Shown: positions 36,355-46,898, counted from the stretch's first letter. The stretch is 64,000 bases of DNA from Vibrionaceae bacterium (GCA_018222805.1 JAAEZQ010000004.1:1-64000); one strand, 5' to 3'. Numbers and translations: made by a program. The notes: generated by a model from the letters alone, not told the origin.

Positions 36355-36485
36355 TCCTTTGATGTGAGCGTCTATACCTTTTCTCACTTGGGTTCATTGG
36401 AATGACAGAAGGTTAAGGTTTGTTGACCTAGTGAAGGTCACTCCTTGAAAACGTCGTCTCAAGCAAAACACAATATGAGTGGGAT

Positions 36486-36514
36486 TAAAAAAGGTTGGCA
36501 CTAAGGCCAACCTT
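36486..36514 (-). terminator. Terminator of rnd
   Basis: On the minus strand AAGGTTGG and CCAACCTT form a stem followed by TTTTTTAAT, 13 bases after the rnd stop codon. Confidence 0.8.
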
Positions 36515-36526
36515 TTCAGTCTGTTA

Positions 36527-37645
36527 TTATTTTAATGATTTACTCATTTTTTCGCCGATAAGTTCCAGACGCCAGTTCTGCATCACATCAGGTAGTCTTG
36601 CCTGATCACGTTCCTTTTTCCATACCCAACTAATTAGCTGATTGATCTGCTTTTTAGAGGCAAGGAACTCTGTCGCTAAACCCGACTTCTGTGATGCACT
36701 TTTGACGATATCTTTCATGCTCTTGAAGACCTGCTTATAGCTCGGATAGTCCATAAGTCGCTCGATTCGAGCCGGATAGTCATCTTCGGGCGTCTGCTTG
36801 GCTTTTTTAACGATTTCAGCAATCTTTGCACCGTGACGGTTAATAGCACGGATATCAATGCCTTCCGCTTCCATTTTCTTAAAGCTTGTTAGGCCAAGAC
36901 GGGCAACCGTTAATAAGTCCCCTTCTTTAAAAACAAAGTTCAGAGCAAGGTCTCGTTTGATTGCCTGGCGGTAACGCCAAGTCGCCAGCGGCTTTAAGAT
37001 AGCCAACTCAGACGGTTTCAGTTGCCAAGCGCCTTTGATATCAAGATAAGCATTTTCTTCGTTCACTTCGCGAATACGCTTCGAAACCAGCAAATCGCTC
37101 TCCTGCTGCACCGCATGCCACCAGCCAGCTTCAGTCACTTTGTCGAGTAGGATTTCGTAGAGCGGCAGTAGGTAATGAACGTCAGCCGCTGCATAATCAA
37201 GCTGCTTTTGTGAAAGTGGACGAGCCATCCAGTCCGTGCGAGACTCGCTCTTATCCAATTCAACACCCAAGTATTCTTCCACAAGCGTAGAAAAGCCTGT
37301 TGATAGCCCATGCCCAAGAAACGCAGCCATTAGCTGAGTATCGACCATCGGAAATGGTGTGCAACCAAACGCATTATGGAACACTTCCAGATCTTCACCG
37401 CAAGCATGCAGGACTTTGAGTACCGAGGTATCTTTTAAAAGCTCAACGAACGGAGACATGTCCGTCAATTCAGTCGGATCGATTAAGGAAAGATTATTGC
37501 CGTCGAAAAGCTGAATCAAACCTAGCTGTGGATAAAAAGTCCTGATACGTACAAACTCCGTATCCAACATGACTACATCTGCGTCTCTGGCTTGAGCACA
37601 AATTTGTTCTAGGTCTTTGTTTTTGATAATAATCTTATAATTCAC
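36527..37645 (-). CDS. rnd: Ribonuclease D
   Basis: 3'-5' exoribonuclease for tRNA and small RNA maturation, 372 residues. DEDD motifs are visible: MLDTEFVRIRTFYPQLGLIQLFDG, VLKVLHACGEDLEVF and KQLDYAAADVHYLL. Two HRDC-like domains follow. The start is taken as GTG at 37645, giving MNYKIIIKN as in E. coli (MNYQMI); GAGAAG precedes it. A longer frame to 37693 runs through the fadD terminator and is rejected. Confidence 0.93.
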   Translation of the reverse strand: MNYKIIIKNKDLEQICAQARDADVVMLDTEFVRIRTFYPQLGLIQLFDGNNLSLIDPTELTDMSPFVELLKDTSVLKVLHACGEDLEVFHNAFGCTPFPMVDTQLMAAFLGHGLSTGFSTLVEEYLGVELDKSESRTDWMARPLSQKQLDYAAADVHYLLPLYEILLDKVTEAGWWHAVQQESDLLVSKRIREVNEENAYLDIKGAWQLKPSELAILKPLATWRYRQAIKRDLALNFVFKEGDLLTVARLGLTSFKKMEAEGIDIRAINRHGAKIAEIVKKAKQTPEDDYPARIERLMDYPSYKQVFKSMKDIVKSASQKSGLATEFLASKKQINQLISWVWKKERDQARLPDVMQNWRLELIGEKMSKSLK

Positions 37646-37656
37646 ATGCTTCTCGC

Positions 37657-37687
37657 TATAAAAAATGCCAGCAAAACGCTGGCATTC
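37657..37687 (-). terminator. Terminator of fadD
   Basis: On the minus strand ATGCCAGC and GCTGGCAT form a perfect 8-bp stem followed by TTTTTATAG. It lies between fadD and the rnd start, only about 12 bases before the latter. Confidence 0.8.
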
Positions 37688-37725
37688 TATCATTTTTTAA
37701 TTGCGTCTACTCCAACGAAATAGGC

Positions 37726-39417
37726 TTATGCGCTCTTCTTCGCGAGTTCTGCATCGTTTTCTTCACGAAGAACACGACGTAGAATCTTACCCACATTAGT
37801 CTTCGGTAATTCTTCACGGAACTCAACCAGTTTTGGAACTTTGTATCCCGTTAAGTGTTCACGGCAATGAGCAATTACTTCATCTTTCGTTAGGCTCGGA
37901 TCGCGTTTAACGACATAGATTTTTACTAGTTCACCTGAGACTTCGTGAGGTTGACCAATCGCTGCGACTTCCAAAACTTTACCATGCAATGCAACAACAT
38001 CTTCAATCTCGTTCGGATAAACATTGAAGCCAGAGACCAGAATCATATCCTTTTTACGGTCAACAATATGCAGGAAGCCTTCATCGTCAAATTTAACGAT
38101 ATCCCCCGTTGATAACCAGCCTTCTTCGTTGATCGTATCTTTACTTGCTTCCGGGCGCTGCCAGTAACCTTGCATCACCTGAGGCCCACGAACCTGAAGC
38201 TCACCCGTTTCTGTATTTGGCAGGGCATTGCCTTCTTCATCAACAATACGAACTTCTGTCGACGGGACAGGCAAACCAATAGAGCCATTGTATTCAACCA
38301 GATCATGCGGATACGCAGCCACAAGAGGAGAACACTCTGTCAGGCCATAGCCTTCTAAAAGATAGCAGTCAGTCGTCTTCAGCCATTTTTCTGCTACTGA
38401 GCGTTGGACAGCCATACCGCCGCCTACCGATAGGCGCAGGTTACTAAAGTCCAGCTCATGGAAGTCTTCATTGTTCACCAGCGCGTTAAACAGCGTGTTC
38501 ACCCCAGTAATGGCCGTAAATGGATATTTGTGTAACTCTTTTACAAACCCCGGAATATCACGTGGATTGGTAATGAGCAAGTTACGACCGCCCATTTCGA
38601 TAAACAGTAAGCAGTTCACGGTTAATGCAAATACGTGATATAGCGGCAATGCCGTCACAACCAACTCTCTGCCTGGAGTCAGAACTGGACCATATGCCCC
38701 TTTTGCCTGCAATACGTTTGCAATCATATTGCGATGGGTCAGAATTGCCCCCTTCGCTACGCCCGTTGTACCACCGGTATATTGTAAAAAGGCGATATCA
38801 TCACCAGACAAAAATGGCTTCACGTACTGCAAACGACGACCTTGGTGTAACGCTTTACGCATTGAAATTGCGCCAGGCAGGTTATATTTAGGCACCATGC
38901 CTTTTATGTATTTCACGACGAAATCGACAACCGTACCTTTTGCTCGTGGCAGCATCTGTCCAAGACTGGTCAATACAACGTGCTTTACTGAAGTATTATC
39001 AACGATTTGCTCTAACGTATTGGCAAAGTTAGAAACAATCACGATCGCCGTCGCACCAGAGTCGTTCAACTGGTGTTCAAGTTCACGAGGAGTGTATAGC
39101 GGATTGACGTTTACCGCGATACAACCTGCACGCAAAATCCCAAACAACGCAACCGGGTACTGAAGCAAGTTAGGCATCATGAGAGCAACTCTGTCGCCCT
39201 TTTTTAGCTTTAACTCATTCTGTAGGTATGCGGCAAATGCGCGACTACGCTCTTCCAGCTTTCGGAAGGTCATAACCGAGCCCATGTTCATAAATGCAGG
39301 TTGATCTGCGTACTTTTGTACAGACTGCTCAAACATTTCAACCAAAGACTCATATTGGTCTGGGTTAATGGTTTCAGGTACGTCACTTGGATAACGTGAA
39401 AGCCATGGTTTATCCAC
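37726..39417 (-). CDS. fadD: Long-chain-fatty-acid-CoA ligase FadD
   Basis: Acyl-CoA synthetase of 563 residues that activates long-chain fatty acids as they cross the inner membrane, feeding beta-oxidation. AMP-binding signatures: [18 protein letters not shown] (P-loop), [35 protein letters not shown], and the C-terminal catalytic lysine region [14 protein letters not shown]. The N-terminus [15 protein letters not shown] is the standard FadD start. It is read in the same direction as rnd and the hydrolase-lipoprotein pair upstream. Confidence 0.96.
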   Translation of the reverse strand: MDKPWLSRYPSDVPETINPDQYESLVEMFEQSVQKYADQPAFMNMGSVMTFRKLEERSRAFAAYLQNELKLKKGDRVALMMPNLLQYPVALFGILRAGCIAVNVNPLYTPRELEHQLNDSGATAIVIVSNFANTLEQIVDNTSVKHVVLTSLGQMLPRAKGTVVDFVVKYIKGMVPKYNLPGAISMRKALHQGRRLQYVKPFLSGDDIAFLQYTGGTTGVAKGAILTHRNMIANVLQAKGAYGPVLTPGRELVVTALPLYHVFALTVNCLLFIEMGGRNLLITNPRDIPGFVKELHKYPFTAITGVNTLFNALVNNEDFHELDFSNLRLSVGGGMAVQRSVAEKWLKTTDCYLLEGYGLTECSPLVAAYPHDLVEYNGSIGLPVPSTEVRIVDEEGNALPNTETGELQVRGPQVMQGYWQRPEASKDTINEEGWLSTGDIVKFDDEGFLHIVDRKKDMILVSGFNVYPNEIEDVVALHGKVLEVAAIGQPHEVSGELVKIYVVKRDPSLTKDEVIAHCREHLTGYKVPKLVEFREELPKTNVGKILRRVLREENDAELAKKSA

Positions 39418-39522
39418 GATATTACTCCTCGTTCATCGCTGTCTTACGATAACAGCCTTTTTATTTTGAGGGCCATTACAGCACAGCGAAGGTGCTTGAG
39501 CACGAAACTCTCAAACACTTGT

Positions 39523-40377
39523 TTAAATTTTGTTAACTACACCAAAAATTCCGTCTGAAACCTCGAGCATTTGCTCTAAATGACAGTGATGACCTCCCGA
39601 GACAGTCATCACTTGTGGTGAATTCTGCCCCCAATCAACTTGGCTGGAGGGTAAGTTTTGAAATCCTTGGTCGCCCAATACGATCAGGTGTGGACAACGT
39701 ATTTGGCTGGTGATTGAGTTCGCATGCTCTTGCGCCATACGGTAAAGCGAAGCGCATTTTAACTTGGAGTCATGACGCCAATACCATACGTTTCCACGCT
39801 GCACAGTTCCGCGTTCTACGATTGGCAGAAGCTGTTCAGCGGTCAACTGGTTGGCCTGCATGCGTAACTTTAAAGCCAGATCAAAGGAAGATAAGGATCG
39901 TTCAGGCTTGTTTTGTTGCCGATGTCGACTTATAACGCCATCACGAAGTCTTTGCAAACTATGAGAAGGCTCCTCAGTGAGAGGGCCCGCACCTTCGATT
40001 TGCACTAACGCTTCGACCTGCTCAGGAAACGCAGCACTATAGCAACTTGCGACTAAAGCACCAAGTGAATGGCCTACTAATATCAGCCTGTTTGGCGACA
40101 ATTCATCCAATAACTCATATAAGTCGGCAATATAATCATGGAAGAGGTAATAATTGTCGGATGATTTGTGGCTAGACAAACCGTGTCCAAAGTGATCAAT
40201 GGCCAATAGGTGGAGAGCTGGATTGAGCTGATGCATCTGCTCCATCAACGCTTTGAAACTGCCTGCGTTGTCTAGCCAACCATGAAGAAAAACGACTGAC
40301 AAGTCAGCCGTTTTTTCATTCCCTATTTCAAGGGCTGCCATTGTCCCTGTAGCAAGTTCAAATCGACGCTCATGCAT
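39523..40377 (-). CDS. Alpha/beta hydrolase
   Basis: Cytoplasmic alpha/beta-hydrolase fold protein of 284 residues. The nucleophile elbow is GHSLGA (VGHSLGALVASCYSA); the oxyanion region is FLHGWLDNAGSF, and the catalytic His is likely in VSGGHHCHLEQ near the end. Substrate is unknown. The end of the Slp-type lipoprotein gene on the same strand lies on the other side only 6 bases away, so the two may be cotranscribed, lipoprotein gene first. Confidence 0.87.
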   Translation of the reverse strand: MHERRFELATGTMAALEIGNEKTADLSVVFLHGWLDNAGSFKALMEQMHQLNPALHLLAIDHFGHGLSSHKSSDNYYLFHDYIADLYELLDELSPNRLILVGHSLGALVASCYSAAFPEQVEALVQIEGAGPLTEEPSHSLQRLRDGVISRHRQQNKPERSLSSFDLALKLRMQANQLTAEQLLPIVERGTVQRGNVWYWRHDSKLKCASLYRMAQEHANSITSQIRCPHLIVLGDQGFQNLPSSQVDWGQNSPQVMTVSGGHHCHLEQMLEVSDGIFGVVNKI

Positions 40378-40383
40378 GGCAGA

Positions 40384-40941
40384 TTACTTGACCTGTTTGA
40401 TGACTCTGCCATCTTGCGGGAAATCATGACGTAGCATACGGCAGTTAATAGAATAACAAGGATAGAAATAGCTTGGCGTATCGTACGTTCGTACTCGCTC
40501 TTCTATCTTCCATAAGCGGTAACCCTGACCTTTAATCAGCGGGAAGATATATTCATGCTCACCAATTTTTCCTTCTTCTTCACCCGCACTCTTACCAACC
40601 ACAGTGACTAGTCGCCCCTGACTAAATGCCACAGGCTCTAAATACCCATCGAAGTAAACCGCAAAACGGCCTTCGGGTTCATCACTAATATCAGGCTTAC
40701 CAGACTCGCTGATGGGTAGATTGACTATCTCAACACGCGTTTTGTCTTTGAAGTTATCGACTTTAGCAATGATGCCCCCAAGGCGAACATCATGGTTTGC
40801 CACTCCTTGAGACTCAGCAAATGTTTTATAGTCTGTTAATACTTGTTCAGTCCTTGCATTCAACTCTTCAGGAAGAGAGCTGCACGCTGACAGTCCAACC
40901 ACCGCAAAGAAAGCCAGGAAGATGTGTCGAGATAAAGTCAT
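40384..40941 (-). CDS. Slp/YeaY-family outer membrane lipoprotein
   Basis: Lipoprotein of 185 residues with signal MTLSRHIFLAFFAVVGLSAC and the lipobox LSAC at its end. The rest matches the Slp family, seen in LPEELNARTEQVLTDYKTF and GGIIAKVDNFKDKTRVEIVNLP. Slp proteins are starvation- or stress-related outer membrane lipoproteins. In gamma-proteobacteria a member of this family (yeaY) lies near tsaB and fadD, as here. Confidence 0.9.
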   Translation of the reverse strand: MTLSRHIFLAFFAVVGLSACSSLPEELNARTEQVLTDYKTFAESQGVANHDVRLGGIIAKVDNFKDKTRVEIVNLPISESGKPDISDEPEGRFAVYFDGYLEPVAFSQGRLVTVVGKSAGEEEGKIGEHEYIFPLIKGQGYRLWKIEERVRTYDTPSYFYPCYSINCRMLRHDFPQDGRVIKQVK

Positions 40942-40988
40942 AATTCACCATCTAAATCTATTGTTCTTGAACGAAACCGTTCCGCCCT

Positions 40989-41294
40989 TTACACATAAAT
41001 ATCGACACCAAGTAATTGAGCCAGTTCCTCTTTTTTCGCTCGATTCATAACATCCATATACTGTTCCATCGCTTTTCGTGCATTTCCCTCAGGAAGATCG
41101 TATTGCACTTGTGCACGGTGAATCTGAGACTCATCAACTTGTTTTATGGAGTAAGCAACAGCATCAGCAACCTTAGAAGGCTGGCCTACCGATTTCTTTG
41201 TCTGAGATTTTTTTACCTGATTCTTTTTACTGATTTTGTTCGTGCGAGTTGCACTTGTTATCAGTGAGGGTAGTAAACCATTAATTGATGCCAT
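40989..41294 (-). CDS. Conserved hypothetical protein of the tsaB neighbourhood
   Basis: Small protein of 101 residues. The N-terminal half is basic and Ser/Thr/Lys-rich (TRTNKISKKNQVKKSQTKKS). The C-terminal half is likely helical (EGNARKAMEQYMDVMNRAKKEELAQLLGVDIYV). I do not recognise a functional domain; similar Vibrio proteins are sometimes labelled as chromosome-partitioning proteins without visible support. It lies between tsaB and the Slp gene, just after the tsaB terminator. Confidence 0.7.
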   Translation of the reverse strand: MASINGLLPSLITSATRTNKISKKNQVKKSQTKKSVGQPSKVADAVAYSIKQVDESQIHRAQVQYDLPEGNARKAMEQYMDVMNRAKKEELAQLLGVDIYV

Positions 41295-41303
41295 AACGCT
41301 CCA

Positions 41304-41336
41304 TAAAAAGGCGGGGCAACAACCGCCCCGCCCTTA
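41304..41336 (-). terminator. Terminator of tsaB
   Basis: On the minus strand GGCGGGGC and GCCCCGCC form a GC-rich stem followed by TTTTTATGG, about 15 bases after the tsaB stop. Confidence 0.8.
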
Positions 41337-41350
41337 TGTCATTCTTCTGA

Positions 41351-42052
41351 TTACTCGCGCCCCGGAAGTTTCTTCCATGTCACGTTATCACGCAGATAAA
41401 CAGGGCTTGATTCTTCAACTGGAACCGTGTTGCCTTTTTCTAACTCTTGCTTAGCCAGAATAACGATGTCTTGTGAATCTGGATATAGCACATCACTTGA
41501 ACTAACACTGAATGGTAGGTTAGCCAACTCTTCCTGATAAGCCCCCCAACCTGTACCTGCTGTTGTCCAGGTTTTATCGTCGGCTTGAGCTTCTTCAGCC
41601 AGACGTGCTGGAGGAATCACACACTCTTCATCCACACCGGTCCATTCACCATTTTCTTGGCGAGAGTAACGAGCCCAGTACACTTCACTCATGCGCGCAT
41701 CAATCGCGACGGCAACATCAGTCGAGCCATGAAGACGGTAGCTTGCTTGCGCCATCGCGGCGAGTGTTGAAATACCAATCATTGGCAACTCTGCACCAAA
41801 CGCTAAACCTTGTGCAATACCAATACCGATACGTACACCCGTGAAACTCCCCGGACCACGACCAAATGCCAGTGCGTCCAGTTCTTGTAGAGTCAAACCC
41901 GCTTCTTTCAACACTTCGTCAACCATAGGTAAGACTTTTTTCGTGTGATCACGCGGTGCGACTTCGCTGCGTGAAATCACTTGGTCATTAACCAGTAGCG
42001 CAACTGAACAGTTTTCAGTTGCTGTATCGATGGCAAGAATTTTTGCGCTCAT
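41351..42052 (-). CDS. tsaB: tRNA threonylcarbamoyladenosine biosynthesis protein TsaB
   Basis: TsaB (YeaZ), 233 residues, is an inactive ASKHA-fold partner of TsaD in making t6A at position 37 of ANN-decoding tRNAs. Typical elements: [42 protein letters not shown], and [15 protein letters not shown]. It is 56 bases downstream of yoaA on the same strand, as in other gamma-proteobacteria. Confidence 0.95.
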   Translation of the reverse strand: MSAKILAIDTATENCSVALLVNDQVISRSEVAPRDHTKKVLPMVDEVLKEAGLTLQELDALAFGRGPGSFTGVRIGIGIAQGLAFGAELPMIGISTLAAMAQASYRLHGSTDVAVAIDARMSEVYWARYSRQENGEWTGVDEECVIPPARLAEEAQADDKTWTTAGTGWGAYQEELANLPFSVSSSDVLYPDSQDIVILAKQELEKGNTVPVEESSPVYLRDNVTWKKLPGRE

Positions 42053-42108
42053 TTAACTCTCTACAACTCTATTTATTTGGTTAGGCCACAACATTCGTCT
42101 GTGACCGG

Positions 42109-44019
42109 CTATTCTGCTTTAAGAAAAGCTTTGATTCGTTCTAAATCTCGTGTTCTTGGAATTGGCGGTAAGCTTCCTAAGAAGGTGCCACCATAATCTC
42201 GGGTCACCAAACGATTATCACAGATGATCAATGCTCCATGATCGTTCTGATCCCGAATCAAGCGTCCTACGCCCTGCTTTAACGTAATCACCGCATCTGG
42301 AATTTGCACTTCAGCAAAAGGCTCTCCACCACGTAATCGACAATCTTCGATTCGGGCTTTGAGTAACGGGTCATCAGGAGCTGTAAACGGTAATTTGTCG
42401 ATGATAACACAGCTCAGTGCATCACCTCTAACATCGATCCCCTCCCAAAACGCGCCCGTTGCCACCAGCAACGCATTTCCGAGCTCCATAAACTCTGCCA
42501 AGGTCTTTTGTTTACTCATTTCACCTTGCATAAGAACAGGCAAATCCAGTTTTTCACGGAACTGTTCTCCCAACTCACGCATCATGCTGTGAGAAGTGCA
42601 AAGAAAGAAGCAGCGACCTTGGTTCTCTTCAATTACTGGCGCCAACATTCTCACTAATTTGTCTGCCAAGCCAGGACTATTTGGTTCCGGTAAATAACGA
42701 GGTACACATAGGCGTGCTTGCTTCTCATAATCAAACGGGGAAGGCAAAGAAAACTTCTGTTTGGGTTTCAAACCTAAGCGATCGGTAAAGTGTTTAAAAT
42801 CGCCAGACACCGCCAAAGTTGCGGAGGTAAATATCCACGCCCCTTGCTTGATTTCAATTTGCTCGTGGAACTTATCAGCAACGGAAAGAGGCGTAATGTG
42901 CAACGCAAAATGTCGTGGTGAAGTATCATACCAATAAGAATAGCCTGTTATGGCGACATCACATACGCGGTCGATCCGGCCTTTAATTAAGTTGGCACGT
43001 TCAAACGCCGTATCCAACAGTTGGCTGCGACCTAACGCAATTTTGAGAACATCAATGGCCAGTTCGAGACTATCGGTTAGCCTAACTAGTTCACGCTTGA
43101 TTGATTCCGACTGCATCGCCTCTCGCCAGTTGCCACGAAAGCCCGGCTCGCCGAGTACAATGCGCATATCCATTGCACTTTGCAGTAACTTATCCCCGAC
43201 CTTTTGAAGTTGACGCATGTCTTTAGCTTCAGTGCGGTAAGCAATTTCAATGTCTTTAGCGAGCTCATGAATTTGACGACTTGAGACCGTCTGGCCAAAG
43301 TATTCACTGGCAATGTCTGGTAACTGATGGGCTTCATCGAAAATGAATACATCTGCTTCTGGGATCAACTCGCCAAAGCCGGTTTCTTTAATCGCGAGGT
43401 CAGCAAGAAACAGGTGATGGTTTACAACCACAACATCGGAGTCCATAGCGCGTTTACGAGCTTTCAACACAAAGCAGTCAGTATAACTAGGGCACTCTTT
43501 CCCCAAGCAATTATCATTTGTCGAAGTAATTGTTGGAATGATCATGCTGTCTTCCGGCAAATCCTCACAGTCACCCAAGTCACCCGTTTTAGTCTCAGAA
43601 GACCATGATCTCACCTTAACCAATTGAGTCAGCAACGTGGGGTCTGATTCGTTGGTGTGACTTTCTACCATCTGGCGACTCAGGCGATCCAGGCAAAGGT
43701 AATTCGCACGCCCTTTCAGAAGCGCTACCTGACCATAAAAGCCTAATGCACTGACCATTAGCGGTAAATCTCGATGGTACAGCTGCTCTTGCAGATTTTT
43801 AGAACCGGTACTGATGATGACTTTCTTTCCGCTTAGCAGAGCGGGAACTAAGTAAGCAAAAGTTTTGCCAGTTCCAGTCCCGGCTTCCACCACCAGTTGA
43901 CTTTGATCTTTGATCGCACTACTGACGGCTTCTGCCATATCAATTTGCGGCTGGCGAGCCTGAAAGCCCGGTATGGCTTTACCTAAAGCGCCCTCAGAGG
44001 AGAATGTTTTTGCGATCAT
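42109..44019 (-). CDS. yoaA: DinG-family ATP-dependent DNA helicase YoaA
   Basis: Superfamily 2 iron-sulfur helicase of 636 residues, related to XPD. Walker A is EAGTGTGKT near residue 46 and the DEAH box is in FIFDEAHQLPD. Between them the four-cysteine cluster region includes the CLGKECPSYTDCF part. The end carries GVGRLIRDQNDHGALIICDNRL. YoaA acts in replication-damage tolerance together with HolC in E. coli. YoaA is preferred to DinG because of the tsaB linkage. Confidence 0.93.
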   Translation of the reverse strand: MIAKTFSSEGALGKAIPGFQARQPQIDMAEAVSSAIKDQSQLVVEAGTGTGKTFAYLVPALLSGKKVIISTGSKNLQEQLYHRDLPLMVSALGFYGQVALLKGRANYLCLDRLSRQMVESHTNESDPTLLTQLVKVRSWSSETKTGDLGDCEDLPEDSMIIPTITSTNDNCLGKECPSYTDCFVLKARKRAMDSDVVVVNHHLFLADLAIKETGFGELIPEADVFIFDEAHQLPDIASEYFGQTVSSRQIHELAKDIEIAYRTEAKDMRQLQKVGDKLLQSAMDMRIVLGEPGFRGNWREAMQSESIKRELVRLTDSLELAIDVLKIALGRSQLLDTAFERANLIKGRIDRVCDVAITGYSYWYDTSPRHFALHITPLSVADKFHEQIEIKQGAWIFTSATLAVSGDFKHFTDRLGLKPKQKFSLPSPFDYEKQARLCVPRYLPEPNSPGLADKLVRMLAPVIEENQGRCFFLCTSHSMMRELGEQFREKLDLPVLMQGEMSKQKTLAEFMELGNALLVATGAFWEGIDVRGDALSCVIIDKLPFTAPDDPLLKARIEDCRLRGGEPFAEVQIPDAVITLKQGVGRLIRDQNDHGALIICDNRLVTRDYGGTFLGSLPPIPRTRDLERIKAFLKAE

Positions 44020-44234
44020 ATCTGGGTCTGATTAAAAAAATTGCCGAGATTATAACAGACGATTGACGAAGACATCAGCCCACAATATGACCTGCTCATT
44101 ACTCATCGTTGATATTTTGTTGAAACCAGTCCAAGAATAGATTATTTATGGTGGAACATTGCAGTACGGTTGGTTCCTGTAAGCCAACGCTCTTTTCGTA
44201 CGCTTAATTTTTATTGCATGGAAGTCCCCAATTT

Positions 44235-45068
44235 ATGGAAAAAAAAACCCTGTTAACCCATTGTTCAGACGCTCCGGGTTTAATCTCAAAAATCACTAAC
44301 ATTTGTTACAAGCATCAATTAAATATCGTTCACAATAATGAGTTTGTTGATAACACCAGCGGGCACTTTTTCATGCGAACGGAGTTGGAAGGTTACTTCA
44401 ACGATCACACTCTTCTCGCCGATTTAGACCAAGCTTTACCTGCCGGAGCAAAACGTACGCTGGTTAGCTCTCGCCGTAAGCGCATCGTTATCTTGGTAAC
44501 AAAGGAAGCGCATTGTCTGGGCGATATTCTGATGAAAAATTACGATGGTGGCTTAGATGTTGAAATCGCGGCTGTCGTCGGTAACTACGACAAACTGCAA
44601 ACACTGACTGAGCGATTTGATATTCCTTATCACTATGTGACTCATGAGGAGCTCAGCCGTGAAGAGCATGAACAAAAAATGCTCGAAGTGATCGACCAAT
44701 ACGACGCAGACTACATAGTGCTAGCGAAGTACATGCGTGTATTAACTCCGTCATTTGTTGAGAAATATCACCACAAGATCATCAACATTCACCACAGTTT
44801 CTTACCAGCGTTTATTGGTGCGAAGCCTTACCAACAAGCCTATGACCGTGGGGTGAAGATCATCGGTGCTACAGCGCACTTTGTGACGAATGATTTGGAT
44901 GAAGGCCCAATCATCAAGCAGGATGTCATTCCAGTCGACCACAACTTTAGTGCTCAGGACATGGCGCAGGCTGGTCGAGATGTTGAGAAGAACGTCTTAA
45001 GTAAAGCGCTGAATAAAGTGCTGAACGACCATGTCTTTGTCTACGGTAATAAGACTGTGATCCTGTAA
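44235..45068 (+). CDS. purU: Formyltetrahydrofolate deformylase PurU
   Basis: PurU (277 residues) hydrolyses 10-formyl-THF to THF and formate, balancing one-carbon pools and supplying formate to PurT. An N-terminal ACT domain (LLTHCSDAPGLISKITNICYKHQLNIV) is followed by a formyltransferase-type domain with INIHHSFLPAFIGA. The ATG at 44235 is preferred; an in-frame TTG at 44214 is further from any family alignment. The match to E. coli PurU runs end to end. Confidence 0.95.
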   Translation: MEKKTLLTHCSDAPGLISKITNICYKHQLNIVHNNEFVDNTSGHFFMRTELEGYFNDHTLLADLDQALPAGAKRTLVSSRRKRIVILVTKEAHCLGDILMKNYDGGLDVEIAAVVGNYDKLQTLTERFDIPYHYVTHEELSREEHEQKMLEVIDQYDADYIVLAKYMRVLTPSFVEKYHHKIINIHHSFLPAFIGAKPYQQAYDRGVKIIGATAHFVTNDLDEGPIIKQDVIPVDHNFSAQDMAQAGRDVEKNVLSKALNKVLNDHVFVYGNKTVIL

Positions 45069-45100
45069 TAACCTCTTCCGTCACATACCAGAACGACAAG

Positions 45101-45130
45101 TAAACCCGCCTCATCGGCGGGTTTTGTCTT
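45101..45130 (+). terminator. Terminator of purU
   Basis: AACCCGCC and GGCGGGTT pair around a short loop and are followed by TTGTCTTTT. Confidence 0.8.
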
Positions 45131-45277
45131 TTCAACATAATCCTCAGCTTTTAACGTCACAACATAAGCGATCTGCGTCGAAACTTTTTCATTTCCCTAC
45201 AATCATTTACCTCATGAATGATTCGATTTATCATCCAACCACCTTATAATAAACCACTTTAATATTAAGGAATTGAA

Positions 45278-46894
45278 ATGCAAAAAACGTTAGTGGCTTT
45301 TCTGATTGGGCTGACTTTACCTGCAACCGCAATCGCAGATACCCTTAAGCCCGTTCAGAATGATGTATCCACACGAATTATCGGCGGAGAGCCCGCCAAT
45401 ACTACCGACTGGAAATTTATTGCTTCTCTGGTACGTAAAGAAAAGCCTGCTTCTATTGGTCACTTTTGTGGCGGTAGCTTCCTGGGTGGGAAATACGTAT
45501 TAACTGCTGCGCACTGTGTTGAAGGCACCAATGCGGGTGATATCGATATCGTTCTTGGTCTTTATGACCAAAAAAACGAGTCCCAAGCGCAGCGTATCGC
45601 GGTGAAAAATATCTACACACATACCTCATATGATAATCAAAAACTTAGCAACGATATCGCCCTTATCGAACTAGAACGCAGTATCGATGGCGCTACTATC
45701 GAGCTGGCCACCCCAACGGTGTTGGATAGTGTGCGTGCAGGGGATAACGTTATTGTGGCTGGCTGGGGCAACACCTCGACAACAGACACGGTATACCCAA
45801 CCGTGCTACAACAAGTTGATCTGGAATATGTAGACCGAACCACGTGCCAAAGCCTGAAGGGAAATTATACCAACGTGTCAGATGATGGCATTTGCGCTGG
45901 ATACTCTTCGGGAGGAAAAGACAGCTGCCAGGGCGATAGCGGCGGGCCACTCATTTTCAATGATAACGGCATCAATAAGCTGCTGGGAGTGGTTAGTTGG
46001 GGTGCAGGATGTGCTCAACCTGACGCTTATGGCGTTTACGCCAACGTGGCTCACTTTCAGCAAAACGGCTGGATAGATAGCCATCGCAATACCATCAGCT
46101 ATACCCAGTACCGCGACCTTCATCTGGTTGAGAGAAAAGCTCAGCAAGAGACCTTTACCATTCGTAATGACGAGGTAGATTCTCCACTCAACATCACTGG
46201 GGTCACCCTATCAAGCGGACTCACCATCGCCGAAAATACTTGTATTGAGACGCTGAGTCCTTCTGAAAGTTGTCAAATTACGGTGGGTTACTACCCTAGC
46301 TATAGGCGTTCAGAGGAAACGATCGAAGTCACCACAGATCACCCGAAACTATCCAAGCTTTCGACCACCTTTGAGTATATAGGTGTTGATAAGGCCAGCG
46401 ATTCGCTGAGCAGTGCTGTTCCGCTAACAAGTGCTAATGTTTATACCAATGGCTACGCTTGGACAGCCGTAAATGGTGAACTTCAGTCTGCAGATATGGG
46501 GACTTCTATCGGCGCGTCTATCTTGTATCTCACCGATCTGCCGAAAGGTAAACTGACGATGGACCTAAAAGTGTTGTCCAATGGTTTCGACGATTTTGTC
46601 GTCTACATCAATGGCCAGATCTATGATCACACCAACCAGCTTCTCGATTACACCGAGGTTTCCGCTGATCTATATAGAACGTCAAATACGGTTATGTTTG
46701 CTTACCTAAAAAACGACTCATCGACCGGTGGTTATGACGCACAAGCGTATATTCGCAATATCAAAATGTCAGTTAGCGCAGATACCAATAACGACAATAG
46801 TGTAAAAAGCAAATCCAGCTCAGGCGGCAGTTTATCTATTGGCCTGGTGATGTTGCTCGCTGCTGGCTCATTCCTTCGCCGTAAAAAAGGATAA
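45278..46894 (+). CDS. Trypsin-like serine protease with GlyGly-CTERM tail (Ves type)
   Basis: Secreted S1 protease of 538 residues resembling the VesA/B/C proteases of V. cholerae. A signal peptide ends near ATAIAD. The zymogen site is R33 before IIGG. The triad is H79 (TAAHC), D126 (SNDIALIEL) and S221 (CQGDSGGPL), and D215 predicts cleavage after Arg or Lys. A beta-rich domain covers about 280-500. The end, SSSGGSLSIGLVMLLAAGSFLRRKKG, is a GlyGly-CTERM rhombosortase signal. It is the second such protein in this window. A small lipoprotein gene starts 4 bases later. Confidence 0.92.
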   Translation: MQKTLVAFLIGLTLPATAIADTLKPVQNDVSTRIIGGEPANTTDWKFIASLVRKEKPASIGHFCGGSFLGGKYVLTAAHCVEGTNAGDIDIVLGLYDQKNESQAQRIAVKNIYTHTSYDNQKLSNDIALIELERSIDGATIELATPTVLDSVRAGDNVIVAGWGNTSTTDTVYPTVLQQVDLEYVDRTTCQSLKGNYTNVSDDGICAGYSSGGKDSCQGDSGGPLIFNDNGINKLLGVVSWGAGCAQPDAYGVYANVAHFQQNGWIDSHRNTISYTQYRDLHLVERKAQQETFTIRNDEVDSPLNITGVTLSSGLTIAENTCIETLSPSESCQITVGYYPSYRRSEETIEVTTDHPKLSKLSTTFEYIGVDKASDSLSSAVPLTSANVYTNGYAWTAVNGELQSADMGTSIGASILYLTDLPKGKLTMDLKVLSNGFDDFVVYINGQIYDHTNQLLDYTEVSADLYRTSNTVMFAYLKNDSSTGGYDAQAYIRNIKMSVSADTNNDNSVKSKSSSGGSLSIGLVMLLAAGSFLRRKKG

Positions 46895-46898
46895 TCAG

